Shown here: piece after piece, positions 19,586 to 27,859 of the stretch
How positions within the stretch are numbered: the stretch's first letter is position 1
Layout of the letters: each line of letters starts with the position of its first letter
Origin: Qipengyuania marincola
GTDB taxonomy: Bacteria > Pseudomonadota > Alphaproteobacteria > Sphingomonadales > Sphingomonadaceae
Length of the DNA: 64,000 nt
Direction of reading: 5' to 3'
Assembly (NCBI RefSeq): GCF_029688625.1
Contig: NZ_JARULC010000001.1
Location: forward strand, 1-64,000
Made by a program: the position numbers and the translations under genes
Notes under the pieces: generated by a model
What the model was told of the DNA's origin: nothing
Seen by the model: only the letters and a program-made list of their open reading frames with translations
Database searches by the model: none

Positions 19586-21685
19586 TCAATCCTTCTTTAC
19601 CTCTTCGCGATCCCAGAAGCGCAGCTTTGCGCAGCGACTGATGAAATCCTTGGCGGCATCGTGCGTGGCCAGTTCGACGAAGCCGTCGTCCATCCGCTTT
19701 GCCACACCGGCGCCTTCGAGCAGCGCCATCGTCTCGGGGACGTAAGCAATGAACTTGGCGTGGGCGAAGGCGTCGTTGACGAAGTCGATGCTGGGCTTGT
19801 CCTTGCCGAAATTCTCGGCGGCCTTCTCACCCATCACTAACGCCACGGCGTCGTAAACCACCGAGGGGCCGCCATCAATCTTCTGGTCGGCTTCCATCAT
19901 CTCGCCGTCGGAGAGTTTCGCACCTGCCACATGCGGGGCGATGATCTCGACCATTGCACCCGCGCCCTTGGCCGCGTCCTTCAACGCTTTCACCACCGCG
20001 GCATCACCGCCTTCGGCGATATAAATGCCCAGCTTGCGGCCCTTGAAACTGTCCGGTCCGTTCTTGAGGATGGACAGCGCCGGGCTTTCGGGCAGATCGT
20101 CGATCGGCTTGCGCGCGGCGGTGATCTTTTCAGGCATTTCGGTCAGACCGATGCCGTCGGCAACCACCTTGGCAAGGCCATCGTCGATATGGCGCAGATG
20201 GCTTACCATCCGCTTGCGAATGTCCATCCGCTCGACCTTGGAAAGCTCGAACACCAGCGCATTGCCCATATGGGTCTGCTCGATCGCGGTCTGCGAGATG
20301 TAGAACTGGCGCGCCTGGCTGTAGTGATCGGCAAAGGTCTCGCTGCGCACCCGAACCTTGGGCCCGGTAACCGGCGCTTCGTAGCTGGTGAAGCCATGCT
20401 CGGCACTGGCGCGGGGGCCACGCGGTTCGCGGTTGTCGTCCATATCGCCCGACCAGCTGTTAGGTTCGTAATTCGCCCGCCCCTTGGGGTTGGTCATAGC
20501 CATGTGGCCATCCTGCTGGAAATTGTGGACCGGACACTTGGGCGCGTTGATGGGGATATGCGTGAAGTTCGGGCCACCCAGCCGCTTCAGCTGCGTGTCG
20601 AGATAGGAGAAATTGCGGCCCTGGAGCAGCGGATCCTCACTGAAGTCCATCCCGGGCACGATGTTCTGTGTGCAGAAGGCGACCTGCTCGGTTTCCGCAA
20701 AGAAATTGTCGACATTGGCATCGAGCGTGAGCGTGCCGATGATTTCAACCGGAACCTGTTCCTCGGGAATGATCTTGGTCGCGTCGAGCACGTCGAATTC
20801 GAAACTCTCGGCGAATTCCTCATCGAACACCTGAATGCCCAGATCCCACTGCGGGAAGTCGCCCGCCTCGATCGAATCCCACATATCGCGGCGATGGAAA
20901 TCTGGGTCCATACCGTTGATCTTCAGCGCCTCGTTCCAGATTACTGATTGCAGACCCTGCTTGGGCTTCCAGTGGAACTTGACGAATTTCGCGTCGCCCT
21001 TCGCATTGATCAGGCGGAAGGTATGTACCCCAAAACCTTCCATGAAACGGAAGCTGCGCGGAATGGTGCGATCGGACATGATCCACATCACCATGTGCAT
21101 GCTTTCCGGGCTCAGGCTGATGAAATCCCAGAAGTTGTCATGTGCGGTCTGTGCCTGGGGGAAGCCGCGATCCGGCGCGGGTTTGGCGGCGTGGATCAGG
21201 TCCGGGAACTTGATCGCATCCTGGATGAAGAACACCGGGATGTTGTTGCCGACCAGATCCCAATTGCCTTCCTTCGTATAGAACTTCGTCGCGAAGCCGC
21301 GGACATCGCGCGCCAGATCGGGTGAGCCCTTGTTTCCGGCCACGGTAGAGAAACGGGTGAAAGTAGGGGTCTTCTCATCGACATTATTGAAGATCGCGGC
21401 GTGTGAATATTCGGGAATTGCCCTCTTCAGCTCGAAAGTGCCGTGAATGCCATAGCCGCGAGCGTGGACGACGCGCTCGGGAATGCGTTCATGATCGAAG
21501 TGAAAGATCTTCTCGCGGGCGACATGGTCTTCCAGGAGTTGCGGACCGCGCGGACCGGCGCTGAGCCAGTTCTGGTTATCGGCAACCGGCGCGCCCTGCG
21601 CGGTGGTCAGGATATCATCTTCACCCTTGGGTTCTTGATGGGGGGCACCGCCCTTGGTCAGGATAAGTTCGTCCGACATGCGCAT
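19586..21685 (-). CDS. katE: Monofunctional large-subunit catalase (KatE/HPII type)
   Basis: The 699-residue heme catalase disproportionates hydrogen peroxide. The distal His74 lies in [12 protein letters not shown], with the catalytic Asn region [14 protein letters not shown] near 147. The proximal Tyr motif is [17 protein letters not shown]-terminal flavodoxin/DJ-1-like domain (about 550-690: [21 protein letters not shown]) marks clade 2 large-subunit catalases. The start is the ATG at 21685 or the internal one at 21679. Its promoter region (21686-21784) abuts the IS3 element, whose insertion may alter expression. Confidence 0.95.
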   Translation of the reverse strand: MRMSDELILTKGGAPHQEPKGEDDILTTAQGAPVADNQNWLSAGPRGPQLLEDHVAREKIFHFDHERIPERVVHARGYGIHGTFELKRAIPEYSHAAIFNNVDEKTPTFTRFSTVAGNKGSPDLARDVRGFATKFYTKEGNWDLVGNNIPVFFIQDAIKFPDLIHAAKPAPDRGFPQAQTAHDNFWDFISLSPESMHMVMWIMSDRTIPRSFRFMEGFGVHTFRLINAKGDAKFVKFHWKPKQGLQSVIWNEALKINGMDPDFHRRDMWDSIEAGDFPQWDLGIQVFDEEFAESFEFDVLDATKIIPEEQVPVEIIGTLTLDANVDNFFAETEQVAFCTQNIVPGMDFSEDPLLQGRNFSYLDTQLKRLGGPNFTHIPINAPKCPVHNFQQDGHMAMTNPKGRANYEPNSWSGDMDDNREPRGPRASAEHGFTSYEAPVTGPKVRVRSETFADHYSQARQFYISQTAIEQTHMGNALVFELSKVERMDIRKRMVSHLRHIDDGLAKVVADGIGLTEMPEKITAARKPIDDLPESPALSILKNGPDSFKGRKLGIYIAEGGDAAVVKALKDAAKGAGAMVEIIAPHVAGAKLSDGEMMEADQKIDGGPSVVYDAVALVMGEKAAENFGKDKPSIDFVNDAFAHAKFIAYVPETMALLEGAGVAKRMDDGFVELATHDAAKDFISRCAKLRFWDREEVKKD

Positions 21686-21810
21686 TCTCCGATCTGGTTG
21701 GAATTCGTAAAGCCAACGAAGAGCGCGGGATTCGGTTGCGAATATGAAGAATAATTAAGGATCTAAACCATTGTTAATGGATCGTGACGTGCTCCCCTGA
21801 TTGTTACCAT

Positions 21811-22701
21811 TCAGAGGTAGAGTCTCGCACCTTCATGATTGATGTTTGATGGGATGGCAACGTGTCTGGGGGCATGCCCCCAGACACGTTCGCCGGCGAT
21901 CTCGGCGGGGGTCTTCTCGCCCAGTTTCGAGTGTGGCCTGACCGTGTTGTAATCGTGCCGCCATGCAGCGAGCACGAACCGGGCATGAGCCAGAGAGATG
22001 AACAGCGTCTCGTTGAGGTATTCGTCCCGGAGGCGGCCATTAAAGCTCTCCACGAAGCCGTTCTGCATCGGCTTGCCCGGCGCGATGTAGTGCCACTCGA
22101 CCCGTCGTTCCTGCGACCAGCGCAGGATGGATGACGAGGTCAGTTCGGTGCCATTGTCGCTGACAACCGTGTGCGGCCTGCCGCGCATCCCGATCAGGCT
22201 GGTCAGTTCACGAGCCACCCGTGCGCCTGACAGTGATGTATCGGCCACCAGCGCCAGGCATTCCCGCGAGAAGTCATCGACAACGCACAGGATGCGGAAG
22301 CGCCGACCGCAGATCAGGCTTTCGGAGACGAAGTCGAGCGACCACCGCTGGTTCGGCCCATCCGGCAGCACCATTGGTCTGCGCGTGGCCAGTGCCCGTT
22401 TGCGACCGCCACGACGACGGACCCGGAGGCCTTCCTCACGATAGATGCGCAGCAGCTTCTTGTGGTTCGGTCGCATGCCTTCCCGCGCCAGCAGGTAGCC
22501 CAGGTGGCGATAGCCGAACCGGCGACGCTCCGCCGCCAGCTCGCGCAACCGTTGCCGCAGTGCCCCGTCATCCGGCCTCGTCGGCTCGTAACGGATCACC
22601 CTGCGGCTCACGCCAACCAGACTACACGCCCGACGCTCGCTCAGCCCGTGCTGTTCACGGGCATGGGCGACGGCTTCCCGCTTCGCGCCGGGCGTTACCA
22701 T
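21811..22701 (-). CDS. IS3-family transposase OrfB (DDE integrase)
   Basis: The 296-residue product carries the HTH_21 segment ([16 protein letters not shown]) and the rve integrase core, with catalytic residues visible in SLDFVSESL (first Asp), [11 protein letters not shown] (second Asp) and [21 protein letters not shown] (Glu). It is complete. It is normally made as an OrfAB fusion by -1 slippage on the A7 run at 22701-22707, where orfA ends SKKW and this frame reads IKKMV. The shown start is the ATG within that run. Confidence 0.88.
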   Translation of the reverse strand: MVTPGAKREAVAHAREQHGLSERRACSLVGVSRRVIRYEPTRPDDGALRQRLRELAAERRRFGYRHLGYLLAREGMRPNHKKLLRIYREEGLRVRRRGGRKRALATRRPMVLPDGPNQRWSLDFVSESLICGRRFRILCVVDDFSRECLALVADTSLSGARVARELTSLIGMRGRPHTVVSDNGTELTSSSILRWSQERRVEWHYIAPGKPMQNGFVESFNGRLRDEYLNETLFISLAHARFVLAAWRHDYNTVRPHSKLGEKTPAEIAGERVWGHAPRHVAIPSNINHEGARLYL

Positions 22702-22960
22702 TTTTTTGATGCCAGATCCTTCAGCACAACATTGTCGAGCATCGCCTCGGCCAGCAGCTTCTTGAGCCGACTGTTCTCCTGCTCGAGCGTGCGCAGCCGC
22801 CGAGCATCGGATACCTCCAGCCCGCCGAACTTCGACTTCCATTTGTAGAACGTGGCGAGCTGACCCCGTGACGGCGGCAAACCTCCGCCGTCGCCATGCC
22901 AGCCTCCTGTTCCTTCAAAACCGCGATGATCTGCTCTTCGCTGAACCTGCTTCGTTTCAT
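22695..22960 (-). pseudogene. IS3-family OrfA with an internal frameshift
   Basis: The product starts [21 protein letters not shown] and continues to CRRHGVSS. Near 22855 one base is missing (the frame needs GCC ACG TTC TAC AAA TGG) and the rest, [20 protein letters not shown] through the leucine-zipper to LASKKW, lies in another frame. The shift is inside the helix-turn-helix, not at the programmed slippage site, so it looks like damage or a sequence error. As read, this copy cannot make an OrfAB transposase. Confidence 0.82.
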
Positions 22961-23024
22961 TGTCGTCCGACTCCTTTGCGTCGGACTCTACCAAAAACCG
23001 GTCACATTTCAGGGGAGCACGTCA

Positions 23025-23636
23025 GCTCGTACGCGGTCAGGACGAAGAGCATTTCTCCAGCACCTTTATATGTGAGGAACGTCCAGCCATCATGCCGCAT
23101 TATACCGGCCGCGCGCGCCATCTTGTTCAAGAGGGCCCCCGGACTGGACACCAAAGTCTCATGAGAAACGAAAGCATGTGCCCCGCCTGCTGCGCTATTG
23201 TGATCCAGTTTTTTAACTTGGCCATTCGTTTTGCGATCAAATTAACGAAAGGTCTTCCGGTCGAAGGATATCGCTCCTCGACAATGGGAGTGTGATAGAA
23301 ATAGCAATTTGGCGAAACGCCCCAAAAGTCATCGTCCCAAACACTTTCCCATGGCGCGCGGATGAAATCGGAAAAGGCGAGCTTTTTAAGATCGGAGTCA
23401 GCATGCCACGGATTTCTGTGCAGGCTTCGTAACCATTGATCTGGACTGCGTGCGATGACGAGTCCCAGCACGTCACTGGGTAAGCTGAACCACTCCGGCA
23501 CCAGCCAGTGCTTGAAGCCGTATTCTTCAGTAAACGTTAGTTCGGGGAAATTGGCTTCGATTAATTTGATCAGCGCGTTGGTACCGCTGCAACGCTGACC
23601 GTAGACTTGAACTCGCCTGATCGTGAACCGCCTCAT
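23025..23636 (-). pseudogene. Sulfotransferase-like gene, frameshifted and cut by IS copy A
   Basis: The N-terminal 145 codons from 23636 read as a P-loop sulfotransferase-like protein: RRVQVYGQRCSGTNALIKLIEANFP holds the PAPS-binding loop, followed by VLGLVIARSPDQWLRSLHRNPWH. After KLKNWITIAQQ (near 23190) the frame changes; the expected C-terminal part (HETLVSSPGALLNKMARAAGI, then TYKGAGEML) continues in a second frame up to the IS3 boundary at 23024. The gene is thus broken twice. Intact relatives modify surface glycans, which would fit the nearby glycosyltransferases. Confidence 0.7.
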
Positions 23637-23752
23637 TTGTTCTTCGCATGTTCCCCTAGGCGACTACCAACTCGAGGAGATTTCGGACCGAAGAATCGTG
23701 TGATCTTTGTCATGTTGCAGAAACTTAAGCGGTACATTCGCGTAGAGCTCGC

Positions 23753-24454
23753 ATGGATAAGCTGCGTCAACGTGAACCGGTGCCAACGGAAGTCAATGCG
23801 GAGCCACTGGTTTCGTCGCTTCGAACGCATATTGAAGACCAAAATTTTCCCTGTGTCGGCGCTAAGTCCGCGCTCAATTCCGGGCTACTTGAGGTGCGAT
23901 CGGCTTGGCAGCTGACCAGCGCATGGGACGATGTTTCGATCCATGAGGATTTGCTTCGCTGGCGCGATCTCTATGAGAATGATCCAAGCGGACTTCGCAG
24001 TTTCGTGGTGGTCTTTTCCGGTCCCTTGGACCTGAACGAAGAAGCGTTCGAATCAGCGATGTGGGAGCGATTATCTTCTCTCGCAGCCAAAGATGGGTGG
24101 CGTGGGCAGCGCTATGATCCGAGCGTCAGCAGCGATCCGAGCGATCCGCATTTCTCTTTGAGCTTCGGGGGCAGGGCATATTTCGTAGTCGGAATGCACC
24201 CTAACGCCTCGCGGCCCGCGCGGCGCACGCGATATCCAACGCTCGTGTTCAATCTACACGATCAGTTCGAGCGCCTACGAGCCGAACAGCGCTATGAGAA
24301 GCTTCGCAAAGCCATTCTCCAGCGCGACGAACAACTCGCCGGGTCGATTAATCCAATGCTTGCCCGGCACGGGGAAGCGAGCGAAGCGCGTCAATATAGT
24401 GGGCGAATAGTGGGGGAAGATTGGGAATGTCCGTTCAAAGATCCGAGACAATAG
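23753..24454 (+). CDS. YqcI/YcgG family protein (heme-dependent guanidine N-hydroxylase-like)
   Basis: The 233-residue protein has the family opening FPCVGAKSALNSGLLEV (around residue 36) and the C-terminal HPNASRPARRTRYPTLVFNLHDQFE, where the His, Pro and Asn-rich motif binds heme in characterised members. A member of this family, GntA in guanitoxin biosynthesis, N-hydroxylates a guanidine amino acid. Whether this protein does the same is inference. It overlaps the DUF1989 gene by 28 bases in another frame, so they are co-translated. A DUF1989 partner recurs with this family. Confidence 0.75.
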   Translation: MDKLRQREPVPTEVNAEPLVSSLRTHIEDQNFPCVGAKSALNSGLLEVRSAWQLTSAWDDVSIHEDLLRWRDLYENDPSGLRSFVVVFSGPLDLNEEAFESAMWERLSSLAAKDGWRGQRYDPSVSSDPSDPHFSLSFGGRAYFVVGMHPNASRPARRTRYPTLVFNLHDQFERLRAEQRYEKLRKAILQRDEQLAGSINPMLARHGEASEARQYSGRIVGEDWECPFKDPRQ

Positions 24455-25050
24455 AGAAAGAGCGGATCGAACCGCGTACTGGTGTAGCTTTCGAGCTCCG
24501 TGCTGGAGACGCTCTGACCGTGTTCGATCCGGAGGGATCGCAGGTGAGCGATCTCGTTGCCTTTGCAGCCGAAGATCCACGCGAATGGCTATCCAACGGA
24601 CGCACCTTCGATTACGAAGAGACTATCGATCTCGGGATCGGATCGCGCTTGTGGTCGAACCGCTCGCGCATCATGCTTGGTATCGAGGACGACACGGTCG
24701 GCAAACACGATTTTCTGCTCAGCCCGTGTTCGAAGGACACCTTTTTACACTTCTACCCGGACAAACCCTCTCATCGTGGTTGCTTTGGAAACCTGGCCGC
24801 TGCGCTCGAGCCATATGGTATCGACGAAGATCATATACCGACCGCGTTCAATATCTTTATGAACGTGCCGGTATCCTCATCCGGTACGATCGAAGTGTTG
24901 CCGCCGCTCAGCAAACCAGGCGACTTCATTAGCTTTCGCGCGAATATCGACCTGATCATCGGACTGACGGCATGTTCGGCCTACGCTTCGAATGGCGGCA
25001 GCTTTAAACCGATCGATTATCGCATCGAACCAGGAAAGCCGAAGCGATGA
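24427..25050 (+). CDS. DUF1989 (urea carboxylase-associated) family protein
   Basis: The 207-residue protein matches DUF1989, a family associated with urea carboxylase and guanidine metabolism. Visible features are the early TGVAFELRAGDALTVFDPEGSQVSDLVAF, the cysteine motif LLSPCSKDTFLHFYP followed by HRGCFGNLAAAL, and the closing GDFISFRANIDLIIGLTACSA. The two conserved cysteines may bind metal. The start at 24427 has a GGGGGAAGA upstream; a TTG at 24421 is less likely. It overlaps the following membrane-protein gene by four bases (ATGA). Confidence 0.82.
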   Translation: MSVQRSETIEKERIEPRTGVAFELRAGDALTVFDPEGSQVSDLVAFAAEDPREWLSNGRTFDYEETIDLGIGSRLWSNRSRIMLGIEDDTVGKHDFLLSPCSKDTFLHFYPDKPSHRGCFGNLAAALEPYGIDEDHIPTAFNIFMNVPVSSSGTIEVLPPLSKPGDFISFRANIDLIIGLTACSAYASNGGSFKPIDYRIEPGKPKR

Positions 25051-25325
25051 ACTTCCTCGATCTTCTCGAGTGGTATGGCGCGATTTCAGCGGTTGTCGCC
25101 GCGCTGGTCGTTGCGTCCAATATCTCCACCCGGATATCGGGCTGGGCGTTCGTACTCTTCGTTACATCTTCAGCCGCATTGATAGTATGGGCTTTTATGA
25201 GCGAAGACGCCGAGGGCATTGGATGGCAGAATATCTGCCTTCTGGCGATCAATCTGTGGGGCGTCTATCGCTACTTGATTCGCGCTGAACCTGATGCAGC
25301 ATCGACTGAAAGGAAGACTGCATGA
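25047..25325 (+). CDS. Small three-span membrane protein of unknown function
   Basis: The 92-residue product is nearly all membrane: hydrophobic stretches at about 10-25, 32-50 and 58-77, with an acidic loop (SEDAEGIGWQN) between the last two and a charged tail. No family was recognised; the layout resembles small PnuC- or SemiSWEET-like proteins but has no clear signature. Its start overlaps the DUF1989 stop and its stop overlaps the next start, so it belongs to the four-gene operon. Confidence 0.65.
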   Translation: MNFLDLLEWYGAISAVVAALVVASNISTRISGWAFVLFVTSSAALIVWAFMSEDAEGIGWQNICLLAINLWGVYRYLIRAEPDAASTERKTA

Positions 25326-25813
25326 AGTCGGCCTGGATCTCCATTCTTGCTGCTGGGTTAGTTTTGGCAGTGGGTATTGGCGGCCATTATGCGAACGGGG
25401 CCATCTACTCCTCGCTTCATGCGCGCGAGATGATCGAAGCACTGAGTTCGCCGGCGCTTTATCTCGGCAGCGCAATCGCTGCGAGTTCAGCAACAACAAT
25501 GGCACTAATGCTGACCCTTCTAGGGCTGGTCCGGCGGGTCGATTCCGAGTTCGACCAATCGATGTACAAGCGCGTCTATCACATCAGTTTACTCAGCGCC
25601 TTCCTACTGGGTGGCTCGGTCGTAATGCTGCTGCTGATGACTATGCCGATTGGCGAGTTCGATGAAATACCATCGGTCTGGTTCCCGAGCCTCTACAAGG
25701 TTCTCTACTGGCTGGTCGTAATTCTGAGCGCCATGCTAGTCGCTATGGTCGCGCTGCTGTTTACCGCCATCCGGACGCTTATTGTGAAGATCACGCCTCA
25801 TGACGACGTCTGA
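25322..25813 (+). CDS. Four-span membrane protein of unknown function
   Basis: The 163-residue protein has hydrophobic segments at about 6-28, 45-68, 88-106 and 122-150. There is a short charged loop (RRVDSEFDQSMYKRVYHI) between the second and third. No motif was recognised. Coupled by a four-base overlap to the preceding small membrane protein, it ends the YcgG-DUF1989 operon. Together the two could form an exporter or a membrane anchor for the operon's product; that is inference. Confidence 0.65.
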   Translation: MKSAWISILAAGLVLAVGIGGHYANGAIYSSLHAREMIEALSSPALYLGSAIAASSATTMALMLTLLGLVRRVDSEFDQSMYKRVYHISLLSAFLLGGSVVMLLLMTMPIGEFDEIPSVWFPSLYKVLYWLVVILSAMLVAMVALLFTAIRTLIVKITPHDDV

Positions 25814-25872
25814 ACGGCATACCACTATGAGCTTTATGACCGCTGAAACTCAAAGGCTTTCCGGAATGCTTC

Positions 25873-26976
25873 ATGACTAAACGCCCGCTCGTCTTCTTCG
25901 CGCATCACCAGGGGCGTGGCCATGCCAATCGGATTATGGCTATTGCGGCGTACATTCCTCACGACCGCCCGCTTCACATTCTCACCGCGAAGCCCGACCA
26001 ATTCGACAACATGCCGCGCCATTCGAAAATCACGCAGCTGCCTGATATGATCGGGGCGCCTTCGCGTAGCAACGCGCTTCACGAAGAGCCGACACCATCA
26101 ATTATGCATTGTGTGCCATTAGGCGTCGACGAGATGCGTCAGCACATGCGGATCATTGCCAATACCCTTGGCGAAGTTGATCCTGCGCTCTTCGTCATCG
26201 ATGTTTCGGCCGAAATTGCCCTACTGGCGCGGATTATGAGCGTTCCGGCCATTTCGATCCGCATGCATGGCTCTCGCAATGATACGGGACATCTGGCCGC
26301 TTACGAGGCTTCGGTAGGGATGCTCGCCCCCTTCGATGAAGCGATCGAGCAGGAAGACTATCCTGCCTGGGCACGTGAGCGCACCTATTACACCGGCGGA
26401 CTGTGTACGACCGACGGTCCAGTGCTTGAACGCGAACTGGCACGCGAGAGGCTTGGTCTTCCAACTGACAAATCGATCACTTTGGTAATTGCAGGTGGGG
26501 GTGGGTCGGGGACTCCCTATGCACCGCTAACGGTGGCCGCACGAGCCGAACCCAATGCACTGTGGCTCATCGCAGGGCCTTTACACAAAGAGGGGCACGA
26601 GACCGATTTCGGAAATCTACGCGAGCTTGGCTGGGTCGACAATCTGGACGAGTATCTTGCCGCAGCCGATCGCGTCGTCGCCTCGGCCGGCGACAACACC
26701 GTGCATGAGATTGCACGGTTCGCCAAACCGTTTCTCTGCATTCCTGAGTGGCGCTATTTCGATGAACAGCGCCGCAAGGCGATCGAACTCGACCGGGTCG
26801 GGGGAGCGATCTATCGCGAAACCTGGCCAGCGTCGATTCCGGAGTGGAAGGAAGCGCTTGCTGCTACAGATAATCTAGATACGGCCAATCTGGCGCAACT
26901 TCACGAGCCGGATGCAGCGCGACGAGCTGCGGAATGGTTGGAGGCGAAAGCCATGGAGTACTGGACCGCTAGCTAA
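25873..26976 (+). CDS. Glycosyltransferase, GT28/MurG-like (GT-B fold)
   Basis: The 367-residue protein opens VFFAHHQGRGHANRIMAIA, the N-terminal glycine-rich loop of GT28/UGT enzymes (as in MurG GGxGGH). Its C-terminal nucleotide-sugar domain has TLVIAGGGGSGTPY, then ELGWVDNLDEYLAAADRVVASAGDNTVHEIARF and FLCIPEWRYFDEQRRKA, the donor-binding part. No membrane spans are visible. Its 3' end overlaps the convergent GT2 gene by eight bases. Substrate is unknown. Confidence 0.8.
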   Translation: MTKRPLVFFAHHQGRGHANRIMAIAAYIPHDRPLHILTAKPDQFDNMPRHSKITQLPDMIGAPSRSNALHEEPTPSIMHCVPLGVDEMRQHMRIIANTLGEVDPALFVIDVSAEIALLARIMSVPAISIRMHGSRNDTGHLAAYEASVGMLAPFDEAIEQEDYPAWARERTYYTGGLCTTDGPVLERELARERLGLPTDKSITLVIAGGGGSGTPYAPLTVAARAEPNALWLIAGPLHKEGHETDFGNLRELGWVDNLDEYLAAADRVVASAGDNTVHEIARFAKPFLCIPEWRYFDEQRRKAIELDRVGGAIYRETWPASIPEWKEALAATDNLDTANLAQLHEPDAARRAAEWLEAKAMEYWTAS

Positions 26977-27859
26977 AGCGAATGTCCGACCCCTGCTTGG
27001 TAGCCTCGACCTCCTGCGCGCTCGGTTCGCGACGTACCTCTATCGCATCGTCATACCGCGTGATTAGGCCGCGTCTTTCGAAATCGTCGAGCCAATAGTT
27101 CATGCACCACTTGCCCCAACGCTCGCGAAAAAGCTGCGCGTTGCGCACGATAGATTGAAAATGTTGCAGAGGGGGTTTGTGTACGGCGTGATGCTGGTGA
27201 AAGCAGAGCGTACCGCCAAGCCAAAATAATGGCGCTTCAATAGCTGCTAGCCGTTCGGCGAAATCGGTTTCTTCAGCTCCGTAGCCGACATAAGCTTCGT
27301 CCATTCCGTCCGCGTTGCGCCAGGTTTCAAAACTGAGCGCAAAAGCTAGGCCCCATAGCTCGCCGTAATCTCGGATTGGTATGGTTGCCGAGTCGAAAAC
27401 TTCGGGCTTGGCGGGATGTCTCACCGCTTCTTGCACCAACCGAGAATAGTCAGGTTTGGGATCGTAAGCTCTGAACCAACCATTTTTGCAGGCGGGAAGA
27501 TATCTTACTTCCGGTAGATAGACCCCCGACCAATCCTCTTCGAATGCTTCATCCACGCGGCGAACAAATTCCGGATCGGGAATGCAATCGACATCGAGAA
27601 ATGCGAGGATATCTCCGCTAGCCGCCTTGGCTGCCTCGTTTCGTGCCTTGGCTAGGGGTAGCGGATCGCCCGGCACATGAACGCATCGTATCGGACAAAC
27701 TGCCTTTTCCGGAAGTGAAGGGGGCTCGTCCTGCATATAGGCGACGACGATCTCGTCGGGTTGGCGAGTTTGCGAGGCCAACCCTGCAAGCAGATGGTCG
27801 AAATGATCCTGGCGTCCGCGAATGAGCGTCAGGATCGATAAAGACCGGTAATTGCTCAC
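26969..27859 (-). CDS. Family 2 glycosyltransferase with galactosyltransferase-type C-terminus
   Basis: The 296-residue protein begins LSILTLIRGRQDHFDHLLAGLASQTRQPDEIVVAY. It contains the DxD motif ILAFLDVDCIPDPEFVRRV and the C-terminal acceptor/donor motif MDEAYVGYGAEETDFAERLAA, as in GT2/GT7-type transferases. It overlaps the upstream sucrose-phosphate synthase gene by four bases, so both are made from one transcript. It may glycosylate sucrose or a related acceptor, but nothing in the sequence fixes this. Confidence 0.85.
   Translation of the reverse strand: MSNYRSLSILTLIRGRQDHFDHLLAGLASQTRQPDEIVVAYMQDEPPSLPEKAVCPIRCVHVPGDPLPLAKARNEAAKAASGDILAFLDVDCIPDPEFVRRVDEAFEEDWSGVYLPEVRYLPACKNGWFRAYDPKPDYSRLVQEAVRHPAKPEVFDSATIPIRDYGELWGLAFALSFETWRNADGMDEAYVGYGAEETDFAERLAAIEAPLFWLGGTLCFHQHHAVHKPPLQHFQSIVRNAQLFRERWGKWCMNYWLDDFERRGLITRYDDAIEVRREPSAQEVEATKQGSDIRFS

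Larger units (their letters stand above)
21785..23024 (-). mobile_element. IS3-family insertion sequence, copy A
   Basis: The element is 1240 bases long with terminal repeats TGACGTGCTCCCCTGA at 21785 and its reverse complement ending at 23024. The inner sequences keep GGTAGAGTC at both ends. orfA and orfB read on the minus strand with an A7 slippery run between them. The right end is inserted in the sulfotransferase-like gene. No clear target duplication could be assigned. Confidence 0.88.

Noticed and set aside
19931..20947. 338-codon plus-strand frame inside katE
   Set aside because: Antisense shadow of the catalase; composition is that of the reversed codons.
23633..23842. Minus-strand frame between the sulfotransferase and YcgG genes
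   Set aside because: No ribosome site or family; it overlaps the YcgG start region.
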